From positions 1,922,001-1,986,000 of the forward strand of contig NZ_CP031217.1 in the NCBI RefSeq assembly GCF_003346815.1: a stretch of 64,000 bases of DNA. The letters run 5' to 3'. Position numbers and translations under genes: made by a program. This document shows positions 41,612-50,042 of this stretch, one piece after another (the stretch's first letter is position 1; every line of letters begins with the position of its first letter). This DNA is from Halarcobacter bivalviorum (GTDB lineage: Bacteria > Campylobacterota > Campylobacteria > Campylobacterales > Arcobacteraceae). A model generated the notes under the pieces. It searched no databases. It was given only the letters and a program-made list of their open reading frames with translations, and had not been told where the DNA came from.

Positions 41612-42307
41612 TTATTTTTGAAGTTTATTTATTATCTTTACTAGATAATCTGCTGAGTTTTTAGCTGATGATTTTAAGAATTCATCGAAATCGATATCTG
41701 CTCCACCATCTGCAGTATCTGAAATTGCTCTTAATATAAAGAATGGAATATTTAAAGAATCACATACAACAGCAACACTTGCACCTTCCATTTCTAATGC
41801 ATCTGCATTAAATGTTTTTTGAATAAAATCTTTTCTTTCTTCAGAATGAACAAATTGATCACCTGTAGCAATTGTTCCTTCAATTACATTTATATTGTTT
41901 TCATTTGCAACTTCAACAGCAACTTCTCTTAATTGTTTAGTAGTCTCAATTAATATCTTACCTCCTGGCACAAAACCATGAGGGTGTCCAAATGCTGTAA
42001 TATCTAAGTCATGTTGGCAAAGTTTATCTGCAATGATTAAATCTCCAATTTTTAAAGCAGGATTAATTCCCCCTGCTACACCAGAGAATAGTAATGTATC
42101 ACATCCAAATTTTTGAATCATTGTACTTGCAGTTAAAGAAGCAAATACTTTTCCTATTTTTGAATATGCAATTACTATATCTAATCCATTATATGTTACT
42201 TCATAATATTTATTATGAGCATACTCAGTAATTTTAGCTTCACCAAAATGAGCTAATAGAGGTTCAATCTCTTCCTCCATTGCTCCCATAATTGCTAATT
42301 TAGTCAT
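41612..42307 (-). CDS. mtnN: 5'-methylthioadenosine/S-adenosylhomocysteine nucleosidase
   Basis: A 231-residue hydrolase that removes adenine from methylthioadenosine and S-adenosylhomocysteine, and in Campylobacterota also acts in the futalosine route to menaquinone. Family marks are the start LAIMGAMEEEIEPLL, FSGVAGGINPALKIGD, the substrate pocket ALEMEGASVA with the catalytic glutamate, and AISDTADGGA with the catalytic aspartate. The start overlaps the fabD end by 8 nt. In C. jejuni, from memory, pfs also follows fabD. Confidence 0.96.
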   Translation of the reverse strand: MTKLAIMGAMEEEIEPLLAHFGEAKITEYAHNKYYEVTYNGLDIVIAYSKIGKVFASLTASTMIQKFGCDTLLFSGVAGGINPALKIGDLIIADKLCQHDLDITAFGHPHGFVPGGKILIETTKQLREVAVEVANENNINVIEGTIATGDQFVHSEERKDFIQKTFNADALEMEGASVAVVCDSLNIPFFILRAISDTADGGADIDFDEFLKSSAKNSADYLVKIINKLQK

Positions 42308-43232
42308 TTAGTTCTCCAAGTACTTTCTCTAAAGATGCAAAGTCACTTACATTTAATGTAGGAACATCTTTACAAATTTTTCTATTTAAACCTTTTAATA
42401 CAATTCCATTCCCAAACTCAATAAAACAATCTACTTTATTTGCATTTGCTGCAACTGATTGTTTATATTTTACAGGACTAGTTAATTGAGAAGAAAGTAA
42501 TTCTACTGCTTCATCTTTTGTAGAGTAAGCTTGTGCTGTAACATTTGAAACTACAGGAGAGAATTCATCTTTTAAGTACTCTTGTAAATATGGTCTTAAG
42601 TTCTCAACTGAACTTCTTAATAGTTCACAATGTGAAGCAACTGACATATCTAAAACAATTGCTCTTTTTGCTCCTGCTTCTTTAAAAGTATCAACTAAAC
42701 TTTCTAAATCAGCTTTAATTCCTGCTAATACTAATTGTCCATCCATATTATAGTTTGCAGGCCAAACTTTTTTTCCTGTTTCTCTTTGCTCTTCACAAAT
42801 ATTTTCAACAACTGTATCATCAAGCCCTACTAATGCCATCATTCCTGCATCTTGTCCACTACAAGCTTCAGTCATAAATAGACCTCTTCTATGTACAAGT
42901 TCAACTGCATCTAAATAATCAATTGCTCCTGCACTTACTAATGCTGAAAACTCTCCTAAAGAGTGTCCTAATACAAATTCTGGTTGAATATCACATTTTT
43001 CTTTAAATATCGCATTTGCAATTGAGCTTACAAGTAAAATTGCAGGTTGTGTATATTCTGTTTGTCCTATCTTATCATTTTCTTCAAAAAGTAATTTTTC
43101 AAAATCAATATTTAATCTTTTACTAGCATTTGAAATCATCTCTTTAGCTAGTTCACTATTTTCAAAAAAATCTTTTCCCATACCAATAGATTGGCTACCT
43201 TGTCCAGGAAAGATAAAAGCTACTTTTTTCAT
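42300..43232 (-). CDS. fabD: Malonyl-CoA:ACP transacylase
   Basis: A 310-residue cytoplasmic enzyme that loads malonate onto acyl carrier protein for fatty acid synthesis. FPGQGSQSIGMG at 8-19 and the nucleophile Ser91 in LGHSLGEFSALVS are diagnostic. The catalytic histidine is in SVASHCELL and the C-terminal FIEFGNGIVLKGL is conserved. It sits after the slyD terminator and 8 nt into mtnN, an arrangement kept in other epsilonproteobacteria. Confidence 0.97.
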   Translation of the reverse strand: MKKVAFIFPGQGSQSIGMGKDFFENSELAKEMISNASKRLNIDFEKLLFEENDKIGQTEYTQPAILLVSSIANAIFKEKCDIQPEFVLGHSLGEFSALVSAGAIDYLDAVELVHRRGLFMTEACSGQDAGMMALVGLDDTVVENICEEQRETGKKVWPANYNMDGQLVLAGIKADLESLVDTFKEAGAKRAIVLDMSVASHCELLRSSVENLRPYLQEYLKDEFSPVVSNVTAQAYSTKDEAVELLSSQLTSPVKYKQSVAANANKVDCFIEFGNGIVLKGLNRKICKDVPTLNVSDFASLEKVLGELND

Positions 43233-43292
43233 TGTATACCTTTTAAAATAAATTTAGTTGTAATTATACTTAAGTTTTATAGTCAGTAAAAT

Positions 43293-43326
43293 AAAAAGGC
43301 TCAGAAGAGAACTCCTGAGCCTTTTT
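43293..43326 (-). terminator. Terminator after slyD
   Basis: AAAAAGGCTCAG and CTGAGCCTTTTT pair perfectly over 12 bp around a ten-base loop. T residues on either strand allow it to work in both directions. It separates slyD from fabD. Confidence 0.85.
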
Positions 43327-43345
43327 ATTTAATAGATTGAGTAAA

Positions 43346-43918
43346 TTAGTGGCTACAACCACATCCACCATGAGATTGTTGTTGTGGTTCAGAACTACAA
43401 CAACCACCTTCAGAACCATGGTCATGGCTTCCGCCACCACAACAACCACCACCCATAGCAGCCATTCCACCAACAACTCCTGTTTGAATCTCTTCATCAG
43501 TAGCATCTCTTAAAGATAAAATAGTTACAGAGAACATTAAAGTTTTTCCAGCTAATGGGTGATTGTAATCAATTGTTACATCAGTATCATTGAAAGATTT
43601 TACTGTTACTTGAACTGTTTCACCTTGCTCACCAGTACCATATAAAGACATACCCTCTTTTAATTCAATACCAGCGAATTGCTCAAGCGGTAAAGTTTGT
43701 ACAGCTTCTTCATTGAATTCACCATATGCATCTTTAGCTTCAACCATTACATCTGCTTGCTCATTTTCAGTCATCTCAACTAATTTACTCTCTAAACCTG
43801 GAATAATTTGACCTTTACCTGAAACGAACTCTAAAGCTGCTCCACCTACATTTGAATCAATTTGTTCACCTGAATGTGCATCTTTTAATGTATATTCAAT
43901 TCCAATTACTTTTGACAT
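43346..43918 (-). CDS. slyD: SlyD-like FKBP-type peptidyl-prolyl isomerase with metal-binding tail
   Basis: A 190-residue folding helper. The FKBP domain with the inserted chaperone flap fills residues 1-145 (ALEFVSGKGQIIPGLESKLV, then DYNHPLAGKTLMFSVTILSL). The tail from about 150 is rich in Gly, Cys and His (GGGCCGGGSHDHG, then GGCGCSH) and should bind nickel or other metals, as in SlyD proteins that supply nickel to hydrogenase or urease. Here cysteines are more prominent than in E. coli SlyD. It follows the cpoB gene by 19 nt. Confidence 0.95.
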   Translation of the reverse strand: MSKVIGIEYTLKDAHSGEQIDSNVGGAALEFVSGKGQIIPGLESKLVEMTENEQADVMVEAKDAYGEFNEEAVQTLPLEQFAGIELKEGMSLYGTGEQGETVQVTVKSFNDTDVTIDYNHPLAGKTLMFSVTILSLRDATDEEIQTGVVGGMAAMGGGCCGGGSHDHGSEGGCCSSEPQQQSHGGCGCSH

Positions 43919-43937
43919 TTTTTCTCCTAATTATTGT

Positions 43938-44927
43938 TTATTTTATATTTGATAAATTTTTTGTAGCAATTTTAGCTTCTTTAGAGTCTGGATAAATTCC
44001 AATTAAAGAGTTATAAAAATTTGCTGCATTGCTAAAATCTTTTATTTTTTCGAAAGAAATAGCACTGTGTAATAAAAGCTTTGGCATATAATCTGCTTTA
44101 TCATAAAGCATCGCAGAAGTTTTAAAATAAGAGATTGCATCTTCATATTTTTTTCTATAATACCAAATCTCACCTAGATAAAAATTACCTTCCGCAGGTT
44201 TAAAGTTTAATGCTACAAGCTCTTCAAACATTGGAATTGCTTTGGTAAAGTGATCTTTTTTAAATAATGATTTTGCTTCTTCTAACATTGCATCTTTTTC
44301 TTTGTATGATAATACCTTGTTAGACTTTTTTTTAGTTGTAGTTTTAGTACTAGTTTTTACACCTAAAGAATTTTTTAAGGCTTCAAACTCTGCTCTAGTA
44401 ATAAATTGATTCATATTATCTTTAAACTCTTTTTCAGAGATATATGTATTATTTAGTTTATTTACTGATTGACTTAATTTTGATAACGCATCTTTTAAAT
44501 TTGTGATATTTGTTTTATATTGAGAAGATAGTTCTTCTTGCATTGTTAGAATTTGAGTTGTAACTGTTTTTAACGCTTCAATATCAGAAGAGTTTTTAGT
44601 AGAAATACTAGAATTTTCTTCAAGCTTTTTAATAACTTCATTTAATTTGATTACTGTTTTATTAAGTTTTTGAGAATCACCTTCATAAATTGATTCTAAT
44701 CCATCAATTCTTTCACTTAATGAACCAACTGTATATTTAACATCTTTTACTTTTGAGTCAATATTTCCTAGAGTTTTTTTATTATTTAAAATATTTTTTT
44801 CTGCAGAACTTAATCCATAAGGATTTTTTGAGTCCAAGTCCCCCGCACCAAAAACTGAAACTTCATTTGCAGTTACAGTTATAGTGCTAGAGATTACTAA
44901 ACTAGAAAATAGTAATTTTTTAATCAT
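43938..44927 (-). CDS. cpoB: CpoB/YbgF-like Tol-Pal coordinator with TPR repeats
   Basis: A 329-residue periplasmic protein with a signal peptide (about 1-20). A long helical, coiled-coil-like stretch near 50-185 follows (SLSERIDGLESIYEGDSQKL and so on), a Lys/Thr linker, then TPR repeats near 205-329 (DAMLEEAKSLFKKDHFTKAI, EGNFYLGEIWYYRKKYEDAI). In E. coli CpoB links outer-membrane constriction by Tol-Pal to septal peptidoglycan synthesis. The position 3 nt after pal supports the assignment. Confidence 0.9.
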   Translation of the reverse strand: MIKKLLFSSLVISSTITVTANEVSVFGAGDLDSKNPYGLSSAEKNILNNKKTLGNIDSKVKDVKYTVGSLSERIDGLESIYEGDSQKLNKTVIKLNEVIKKLEENSSISTKNSSDIEALKTVTTQILTMQEELSSQYKTNITNLKDALSKLSQSVNKLNNTYISEKEFKDNMNQFITRAEFEALKNSLGVKTSTKTTTKKKSNKVLSYKEKDAMLEEAKSLFKKDHFTKAIPMFEELVALNFKPAEGNFYLGEIWYYRKKYEDAISYFKTSAMLYDKADYMPKLLLHSAISFEKIKDFSNAANFYNSLIGIYPDSKEAKIATKNLSNIK

Positions 44928-44930
44928 CTA

Positions 44931-45479
44931 TTATTTAACTAATTTATGCTCAGATCTTCTATTTTTTTGCCAACAAGTTGAGTTTTTATCAGAACAAATT
45001 GGATTACTCTCACCTAAACTAACAACTTTAATAGAATTTGCATCAACACCATCCATTACTAAAGTATCTTTAACAATTTTAGCTCTTTTTAATCCTAATG
45101 CATAGTTATATTCATCTGTTCCCCATTCATCACAGTTACCTTCTACTTTGATAGTAGTTCCTGCTTGAACACCAGATAATTTAGATGCATTCTCTTTTGC
45201 AACATTTTTCATATCTGAAGTTAAATCATATTTATCAAATCCAAAATAGATATTTTTGATAAGTTCTTTTTTACCATTAATCATATAGTAGTAACCCTCT
45301 TCACTACTTTCAACTAATGAGTCATTTAGAACTTCATCTTGGATATTTGAATTATCAATATTGTTTAATGCAGATTCAGAATTATCTGATTGAGCATTAG
45401 AAACCTCAACTTCTTTTTGACTACAACCAGTAAATAATACTGCTGCAACTAGAAAAGTATAGATACTTAATTTTTTCAT
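44931..45479 (-). CDS. pal: Peptidoglycan-associated lipoprotein
   Basis: A 182-residue outer-membrane lipoprotein. The lipobox is VLFTGC with the lipidated Cys19. An Asn/Ser/Glu-rich linker leads to an OmpA-like peptidoglycan-binding domain near 75-182 (IYFGFDKYDLTSDM, VEGNCDEWGTDEYNYALGLK, RAKIVKDTLV, QKNRRSEHKLVK). It anchors the outer membrane to the wall and works with TolB. Unlike the usual order, tolB is 6.9 kb upstream because a photolyase operon lies between. About 115 bp of promoter-like A/T-rich DNA precede it, so it probably has its own promoter. Confidence 0.96.
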   Translation of the reverse strand: MKKLSIYTFLVAAVLFTGCSQKEVEVSNAQSDNSESALNNIDNSNIQDEVLNDSLVESSEEGYYYMINGKKELIKNIYFGFDKYDLTSDMKNVAKENASKLSGVQAGTTIKVEGNCDEWGTDEYNYALGLKRAKIVKDTLVMDGVDANSIKVVSLGESNPICSDKNSTCWQKNRRSEHKLVK

Positions 45480-45595
45480 AACTAGTTCCCTTTTTCGAAA
45501 TTTGAATTGATTTTACTAAATCTAAACTTAATGGTACATTACTTCATTTTAAGTTATTTATTAATAGAAGCAAATATTTTTTGTTTATCTTGATA

Positions 45596-46039
45596 TTATT
45601 TTTCTAATAATTTTTTAGTCTTCTTATGTCTATAGGAAAACATATTATTTAACTCTTTTTCTATTAAAAAATTAAATAAATTTCCAATTTTACCAAAAGG
45701 CAATTTATACTCAACAATATCTTTCAACTCACACAAGTTCCCTTTTTTAGTAAAAATATGTGAATGCTTCCAATATAAAAACGGTGATTTTATTGCAATA
45801 TCAACTAAGAGATTCGGTTTCTCTATTTTTTCTATTTTAACTTCCCAAATTATTGGAATAAAATTTTTTATTGTTTTTATCTTTAAAATCTCTTTTTCTT
45901 TTGGAAAGAAGTTCTCTTGTAAAAAAATTATTTTGATATTATCTGGTGTAATTTCTTTTAAATTATCCATTGAAAGATGAAACTCAAAAAGTTCATCTTG
46001 TTTACAATTTATTAAGCTACTCTTTTCAAACTTATTCAT
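45596..46039 (-). CDS. SRPBCC (START-like) domain protein
   Basis: A 147-residue protein with the pattern of SRPBCC ligand-binding proteins: FEKSSLINCKQDELFEFHLS at the start, then ENFFPKEKEILKIKT, SPFLYWKHSHIFTKKGNLCE and a C-terminal helix LFNFLIEKELNNMFSYRHKK. Such domains hold hydrophobic ligands. It is the last gene of the photolyase operon and overlaps the TIGR01777 gene by 8 nt. The two domains are fused or adjacent in many bacteria, so they probably act together. The ligand is unknown. Confidence 0.8.
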   Translation of the reverse strand: MNKFEKSSLINCKQDELFEFHLSMDNLKEITPDNIKIIFLQENFFPKEKEILKIKTIKNFIPIIWEVKIEKIEKPNLLVDIAIKSPFLYWKHSHIFTKKGNLCELKDIVEYKLPFGKIGNLFNFLIEKELNNMFSYRHKKTKKLLEK

Positions 46040-46895
46040 TTTCTTTTATTAAACTATTAATTGAGTTTTCTATAGTTGTATGTTTAAATATAAATCCACC
46101 ATCAACTAAACGCTTTGGTTTTACACATTGTCCATCTGTAAGAACCTTAGCACCTTCACTAAAAATCATATTTAAAACAAATTCAGGAACAGGGAAAATA
46201 GTTGGTCTATTTAAGGCTTTTCCTAAAGCTTGTGTTAAGCCTTTATTTGTTGTAGGAGTTGGAGCAGTTAAATTAAAAACTCCATTTAAATCAATATTTT
46301 CTATTAAAAACTTATAAGCATTTAGTAAATCTTCTATGTGTATAAAAGAGAAGTGTTGATTTCCATCTCCAATTGTTCCCCCTACTCCTAGTTTAAAAGG
46401 TAATAACATCTTTTTTAAAGCTCCACCTTTTCCAAGAACAATTCCAAATCTAAAAATAGCAGTTCTTATTTCATACTCTTTTGCTTTAAATGCTTCCTTT
46501 TCCCAATCTTGACAAAGTTTTGCTAAAAAATCATTTGCATATTCAAAAGACTCTTCATCATAGCAATCTTTATTACTATAAATTCCAACTGCTGAAGTAG
46601 AGATAAATAGTTTAGGTTTGTTTTCAACACTTGCCATTGCCTGAACTAATGCAGATGTAGTATCTATTCTACTACTATATAACTCTTTTTTATAAGAATC
46701 TGTCCATCTATTTATAATATTTGCACCTGCAAGATTAATTACAATATCTGCTTTATTTATAATTTCTTTTAATTTTGAACTATTTTTAATATCTTCTCTT
46801 CTAATTGAAATTATTTCAAAATCTTTTTTAGAAAAAAAGTTTTTTATATTTGTTCCGACAAATCCACCTGAACCAGTAATAGCTATAGTTTTCAT
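46032..46895 (-). CDS. TIGR01777-family NAD(P)-dependent epimerase-like protein (YfcH-like)
   Basis: A 287-residue extended short-chain dehydrogenase. The nucleotide loop TGSGGFVGTNI is at 7-17. NLAGANIINRWTDSYKKEL near 56-74, the segment STSAVGIYSN and the C-terminal GVFNLTAPTPTTNKGLTQAL are hallmarks of the YfcH/SulA-like family, whose reaction is not defined. It lies between the LytTR regulator (33 nt) and the SRPBCC gene (overlap) in the photolyase operon. Confidence 0.9.
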   Translation of the reverse strand: MKTIAITGSGGFVGTNIKNFFSKKDFEIISIRREDIKNSSKLKEIINKADIVINLAGANIINRWTDSYKKELYSSRIDTTSALVQAMASVENKPKLFISTSAVGIYSNKDCYDEESFEYANDFLAKLCQDWEKEAFKAKEYEIRTAIFRFGIVLGKGGALKKMLLPFKLGVGGTIGDGNQHFSFIHIEDLLNAYKFLIENIDLNGVFNLTAPTPTTNKGLTQALGKALNRPTIFPVPEFVLNMIFSEGAKVLTDGQCVKPKRLVDGGFIFKHTTIENSINSLIKENE

Positions 46896-46928
46896 TTGAA
46901 ATCCTTTCTAATTAGATATTCTACTTTA

Positions 46929-47639
46929 TTATATAGTTTTATTATCTAAATATTCTCTAAAATCTTTTGCTCCATCTTTTGAAGTTGTTACCAAATCATC
47001 AATATCAGTAAAAGACACCTCTAATTTTGATTGTTCAACGCTTTGCATTGATTTTATTTTATCTACATTTATTATATAAGATCTATGTACTCTAAAAAAG
47101 TTTTTAGACGATAAGATTTTTTCCATATCTCCTATTTTTTTTCTAACATAAGCATCTGTCTCTTTTATTCTTATTATAACTTCATCCAAATCTGCTTTAA
47201 TATAATAGATATCTTCTAAAGAGATTAGATATACTTTATTTCCTCTTTTTGCTAAAATTTTTCTACTTTCCTCAGTTTTTGAAGAGATAAACTTTTTTAT
47301 TTTCTCCATACATTTTTGTACACTCTCATTAGAGATTGGTTTTAATAGATAATCCAAACCTCCACTTTTAAATGCTTCTAAGGCATACTCCTCGTGTGCT
47401 GTTTGGAAGATAATAAAAGTATCAGAAGATATTTCTAAAATAGTATTTGCTAATTCTAGTCCACTCATTGTTGGCATTGAAATATCTAAAAAGGCTACAT
47501 CAAATCTATTTTTTGCAAGCTCTTTTATTGCAGCAATTGGAGTTGAACACTCTACAATATTGTTATATCCTTCTTCACTTAAAATTCTTTTTAATCTTGA
47601 AAGTGCAAGTTTTTCATCATCTACAATTAGTATCTTCAA
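46929..47639 (-). CDS. LytTR-family response regulator
   Basis: A 236-residue regulator. The receiver has Asp7-Asp8 in ILIVDDEK, phospho-acceptor Asp52 in AFLDISMP and Lys-Pro in YLLKPIS, all intact. The LytTR DNA-binding domain runs near 133-232 (VYLISLEDIYYIKADLDEV, then NFFRVHRSYIINVDKIKSM). LytTR proteins bind pairs of direct repeats. It follows the LytS-type kinase by 5 nt, clearly its partner, and both lie inside the photolyase operon, so autoregulation of the operon is plausible. Confidence 0.95.
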   Translation of the reverse strand: MKILIVDDEKLALSRLKRILSEEGYNNIVECSTPIAAIKELAKNRFDVAFLDISMPTMSGLELANTILEISSDTFIIFQTAHEEYALEAFKSGGLDYLLKPISNESVQKCMEKIKKFISSKTEESRKILAKRGNKVYLISLEDIYYIKADLDEVIIRIKETDAYVRKKIGDMEKILSSKNFFRVHRSYIINVDKIKSMQSVEQSKLEVSFTDIDDLVTTSKDGAKDFREYLDNKTI

Positions 47640-47644
47640 ATTTT

Positions 47645-48634
47645 TTACCTTTTTATGTTTATAAGAAAAGAGACTTTCTTTTCTTCTACTTTATACTCTA
47701 ATTTCCCAACATTTAATAAATTTAATCTTTTTTGTAAATTTGTTAAACCTGTTCCAAATACTACTTTACTTGGTAAAACTCCATTATTTGTAACCGTTAT
47801 AAGATTATCTTTAGCTTCAATCTCAATATCCAACTGTTCTGTTTTATATCCATGTTTTATTGCATTTTCAACTAATAATTGAATAGAGAATTTTGGTACT
47901 TGAATTATCTTTGCCTCTTCTTCTATATTAATAGATAAATTAATATTATTTTCAAATCTTATATTTTCTATCTCTAAATAAGTTTTTACCATTTTTAATT
48001 CATTTTCTAAAGAGATTAAACTATCTTTATTTATTGCATTTCTAAGAAATCGTGATAAATCTAAGGTTGCTTTTTCAGCTTTTTTTTGGTCTAAATATAT
48101 CAATTCCGAAATAGAGTTTAAAGCATTAAATAAAAAATGAGGATTTAACTCCCCTTCTAAAGCCTTAATCTTAGTCTCTAAAACCTCACTATTTATTGAT
48201 TCATTTTTATATTTCATTGAAATAAATTGATGAAGTATTACTCCAATAAGAAAAGTAAGAAAACCTATTGTCATACTAATATCGAACCAAAAAGGTTTTA
48301 TAAAAGTTATAATATTAAATTCACTTAAAGAGAATATATAATAAGAGAAAGAAAAACCTAAAAAGCCTGAAAAGAAAGAGAAAATAAAACTAATTAAATA
48401 CCAAAATTTTTCATTTACTCGGGGTAAAATATAATCATTTGAAATTGTAATTAAGATAAATGCAAAAAATGAGATAGTAATAGCACTTATAGTACTAAAT
48501 AAAATAGTAGAAAGAGTTTGCACTTCATCATTTATAAAATATAAAAATAAAGAGATTAAAAAACCAAAGCAAGCTCCAATCAATATTATATATAACCAAT
48601 CAAGAATTGAGATTTTTAATTTTACACTATCCAT
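47645..48634 (-). CDS. LytS/YehU-type sensor histidine kinase
   Basis: A 329-residue membrane kinase. Four hydrophobic helices lie near 12-34, 42-64, 77-102 and 114-138. A short linker is followed by a His_kinase (PF06580-type) domain with phospho-acceptor His166 in ELNPHFLFNALNS, and an ATPase domain with LLVENAIKHGYK and GTGLTNLQKRL. There is no large extracellular or PAS domain, so the signal is probably read in the membrane. It overlaps the oxidoreductase gene by 8 nt and precedes its LytTR partner by 5 nt. Confidence 0.92.
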   Translation of the reverse strand: MDSVKLKISILDWLYIILIGACFGFLISLFLYFINDEVQTLSTILFSTISAITISFFAFILITISNDYILPRVNEKFWYLISFIFSFFSGFLGFSFSYYIFSLSEFNIITFIKPFWFDISMTIGFLTFLIGVILHQFISMKYKNESINSEVLETKIKALEGELNPHFLFNALNSISELIYLDQKKAEKATLDLSRFLRNAINKDSLISLENELKMVKTYLEIENIRFENNINLSINIEEEAKIIQVPKFSIQLLVENAIKHGYKTEQLDIEIEAKDNLITVTNNGVLPSKVVFGTGLTNLQKRLNLLNVGKLEYKVEEKKVSFLINIKR

Positions 48635-50042
48635 TTAACTCTTCCTCTAAAATCTTTACCCCTAAGGCAACACCAGGCCAACCTTGTCCTGCGAATATTG
48701 TATCACCAACATTATATAAACCCTTAATTGGAGTTTTGCAACTTGGTACTTTAAATATATTTTTTAAAGTAATTGCTTTACCTCCACAATTTGCTCTATT
48801 AATATATCTATTAAAGGTCTTTGACGTTCCACTAAAAGATATAAGAATCTCTTCTTTGTCTATCTTATCAAAGTATTCTAAAAATTTATCTATTATAAAA
48901 GTCTCAACTACTTTTTTTCTTTTTTTATACTCTTCTTTTTCCAAATTAAACCAAAGGTTTGCTTTTGTATGTGTTGAGATTGTAATACTTATTCCATTTT
49001 TTGACATTTTATCATCTTCTTTTAGGCTTGTTGAAACAAAAAATGAGTTAGAGATAGAAAAAGGTATATTCTCTTTTAATATTATTTGATAGTGTGATAA
49101 AAAAGCAAAAGAGGTTTTTACTGTTAGGTTTAATAAAAAAGCACTTTGGTCATTAAAAGAGAACTGCTGATAGTAACTTTTTATTTTTTCATCTTTAAAT
49201 AGTTTATTACTATCATAAATTGTTGAATTAAGAACTACTTTTTTGGCTTTATATTTATCTTTTTTTGTAACTATTGTAAAAATATCTTCTTCTTGAATGA
49301 CTTCAAGAACTTCCTCTTTCTTATGAACATCACTTTTATTTAATAGCTCATCAAAAATAGTACCCATTCCTCCTTTTACATAAAAAACATCATGGAAAGG
49401 ATATGCTAAACCTAAAGCTAAAGAGAGTAAAGAGATATCTTTTGAAGTAGTTTGTAGAGTAATTAAAAGTTGAGCATCTATAAAATCTTGATACTCCTTT
49501 GAAATCTCTCCTAAACTTTCTTTTATAAAACTCTTTGCACTTTTAAAAAGATCAAATTTATAAACTTTTAATAATTCACATACCGAAAGAAAAGTTTTTA
49601 AATAAGCCTTTAAACTATATTTAGAATAGTATAACTTTTTTAAACTCCAAAACTTCTCATCTAATTCTTTTATTTTTTGCCAAAAAACTCTATTATTTTT
49701 ATTAGGATATACTTTTTCTATATTTACTAAGAACTCTTCAAAATCTTTAACTCTATCTATTGTTTTACCATTTTGAACAACCCTTATTGCAATTTCACTT
49801 TTCTCTAAATCTAAATTTACATTTGCTCTATCAAAAATCTCTTTTAAAGGATGATTTTTTTCATAACCTACAAGAGTTGTAGCTCCACTATTATAATAGT
49901 TTCCAAATCTTTTAAAGGTACTTGCACAGCCACCAAGGTTTGAATCTTTTTCAAAAACAATAATATGCTTTTCTTTATTTAAAGAAGCAAGCATACTTCC
50001 TCCCATTCCTGAGCCTACTATAGCTAAATCATAAACTTTCAT
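48627..50042 (-). CDS. CrtI/CRTISO-like FAD-dependent oxidoreductase
   Basis: A 471-residue flavoprotein. The dinucleotide loop GSGMGG is at 10-15, followed by FEKDSNLGGCASTFKRFGNY. The C-terminal YNVGDTIFAGQGWPGVALGV closely resembles the carotenoid isomerase/phytoene desaturase signature. No other carotenoid gene is visible. The frame opens at a TTG at 50066, but the ATG at 50042 has an AAAGG ribosome site and begins exactly at the FAD-binding strand, so it is preferred. It overlaps phrB by 14 nt and the kinase by 8 nt. It may act on a polyene, a retinol-like lipid or another hydrophobic substrate; the function is not settled. Confidence 0.85.
   Translation of the reverse strand: MKVYDLAIVGSGMGGSMLASLNKEKHIIVFEKDSNLGGCASTFKRFGNYYNSGATTLVGYEKNHPLKEIFDRANVNLDLEKSEIAIRVVQNGKTIDRVKDFEEFLVNIEKVYPNKNNRVFWQKIKELDEKFWSLKKLYYSKYSLKAYLKTFLSVCELLKVYKFDLFKSAKSFIKESLGEISKEYQDFIDAQLLITLQTTSKDISLLSLALGLAYPFHDVFYVKGGMGTIFDELLNKSDVHKKEEVLEVIQEEDIFTIVTKKDKYKAKKVVLNSTIYDSNKLFKDEKIKSYYQQFSFNDQSAFLLNLTVKTSFAFLSHYQIILKENIPFSISNSFFVSTSLKEDDKMSKNGISITISTHTKANLWFNLEKEEYKKRKKVVETFIIDKFLEYFDKIDKEEILISFSGTSKTFNRYINRANCGGKAITLKNIFKVPSCKTPIKGLYNVGDTIFAGQGWPGVALGVKILEEELNG

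Noticed and set aside
43270-43506. A 78-codon frame overlapping the end of slyD
   Set aside because: It is a frame-shifted reading of the Gly/Cys/His tail and runs into the terminator.
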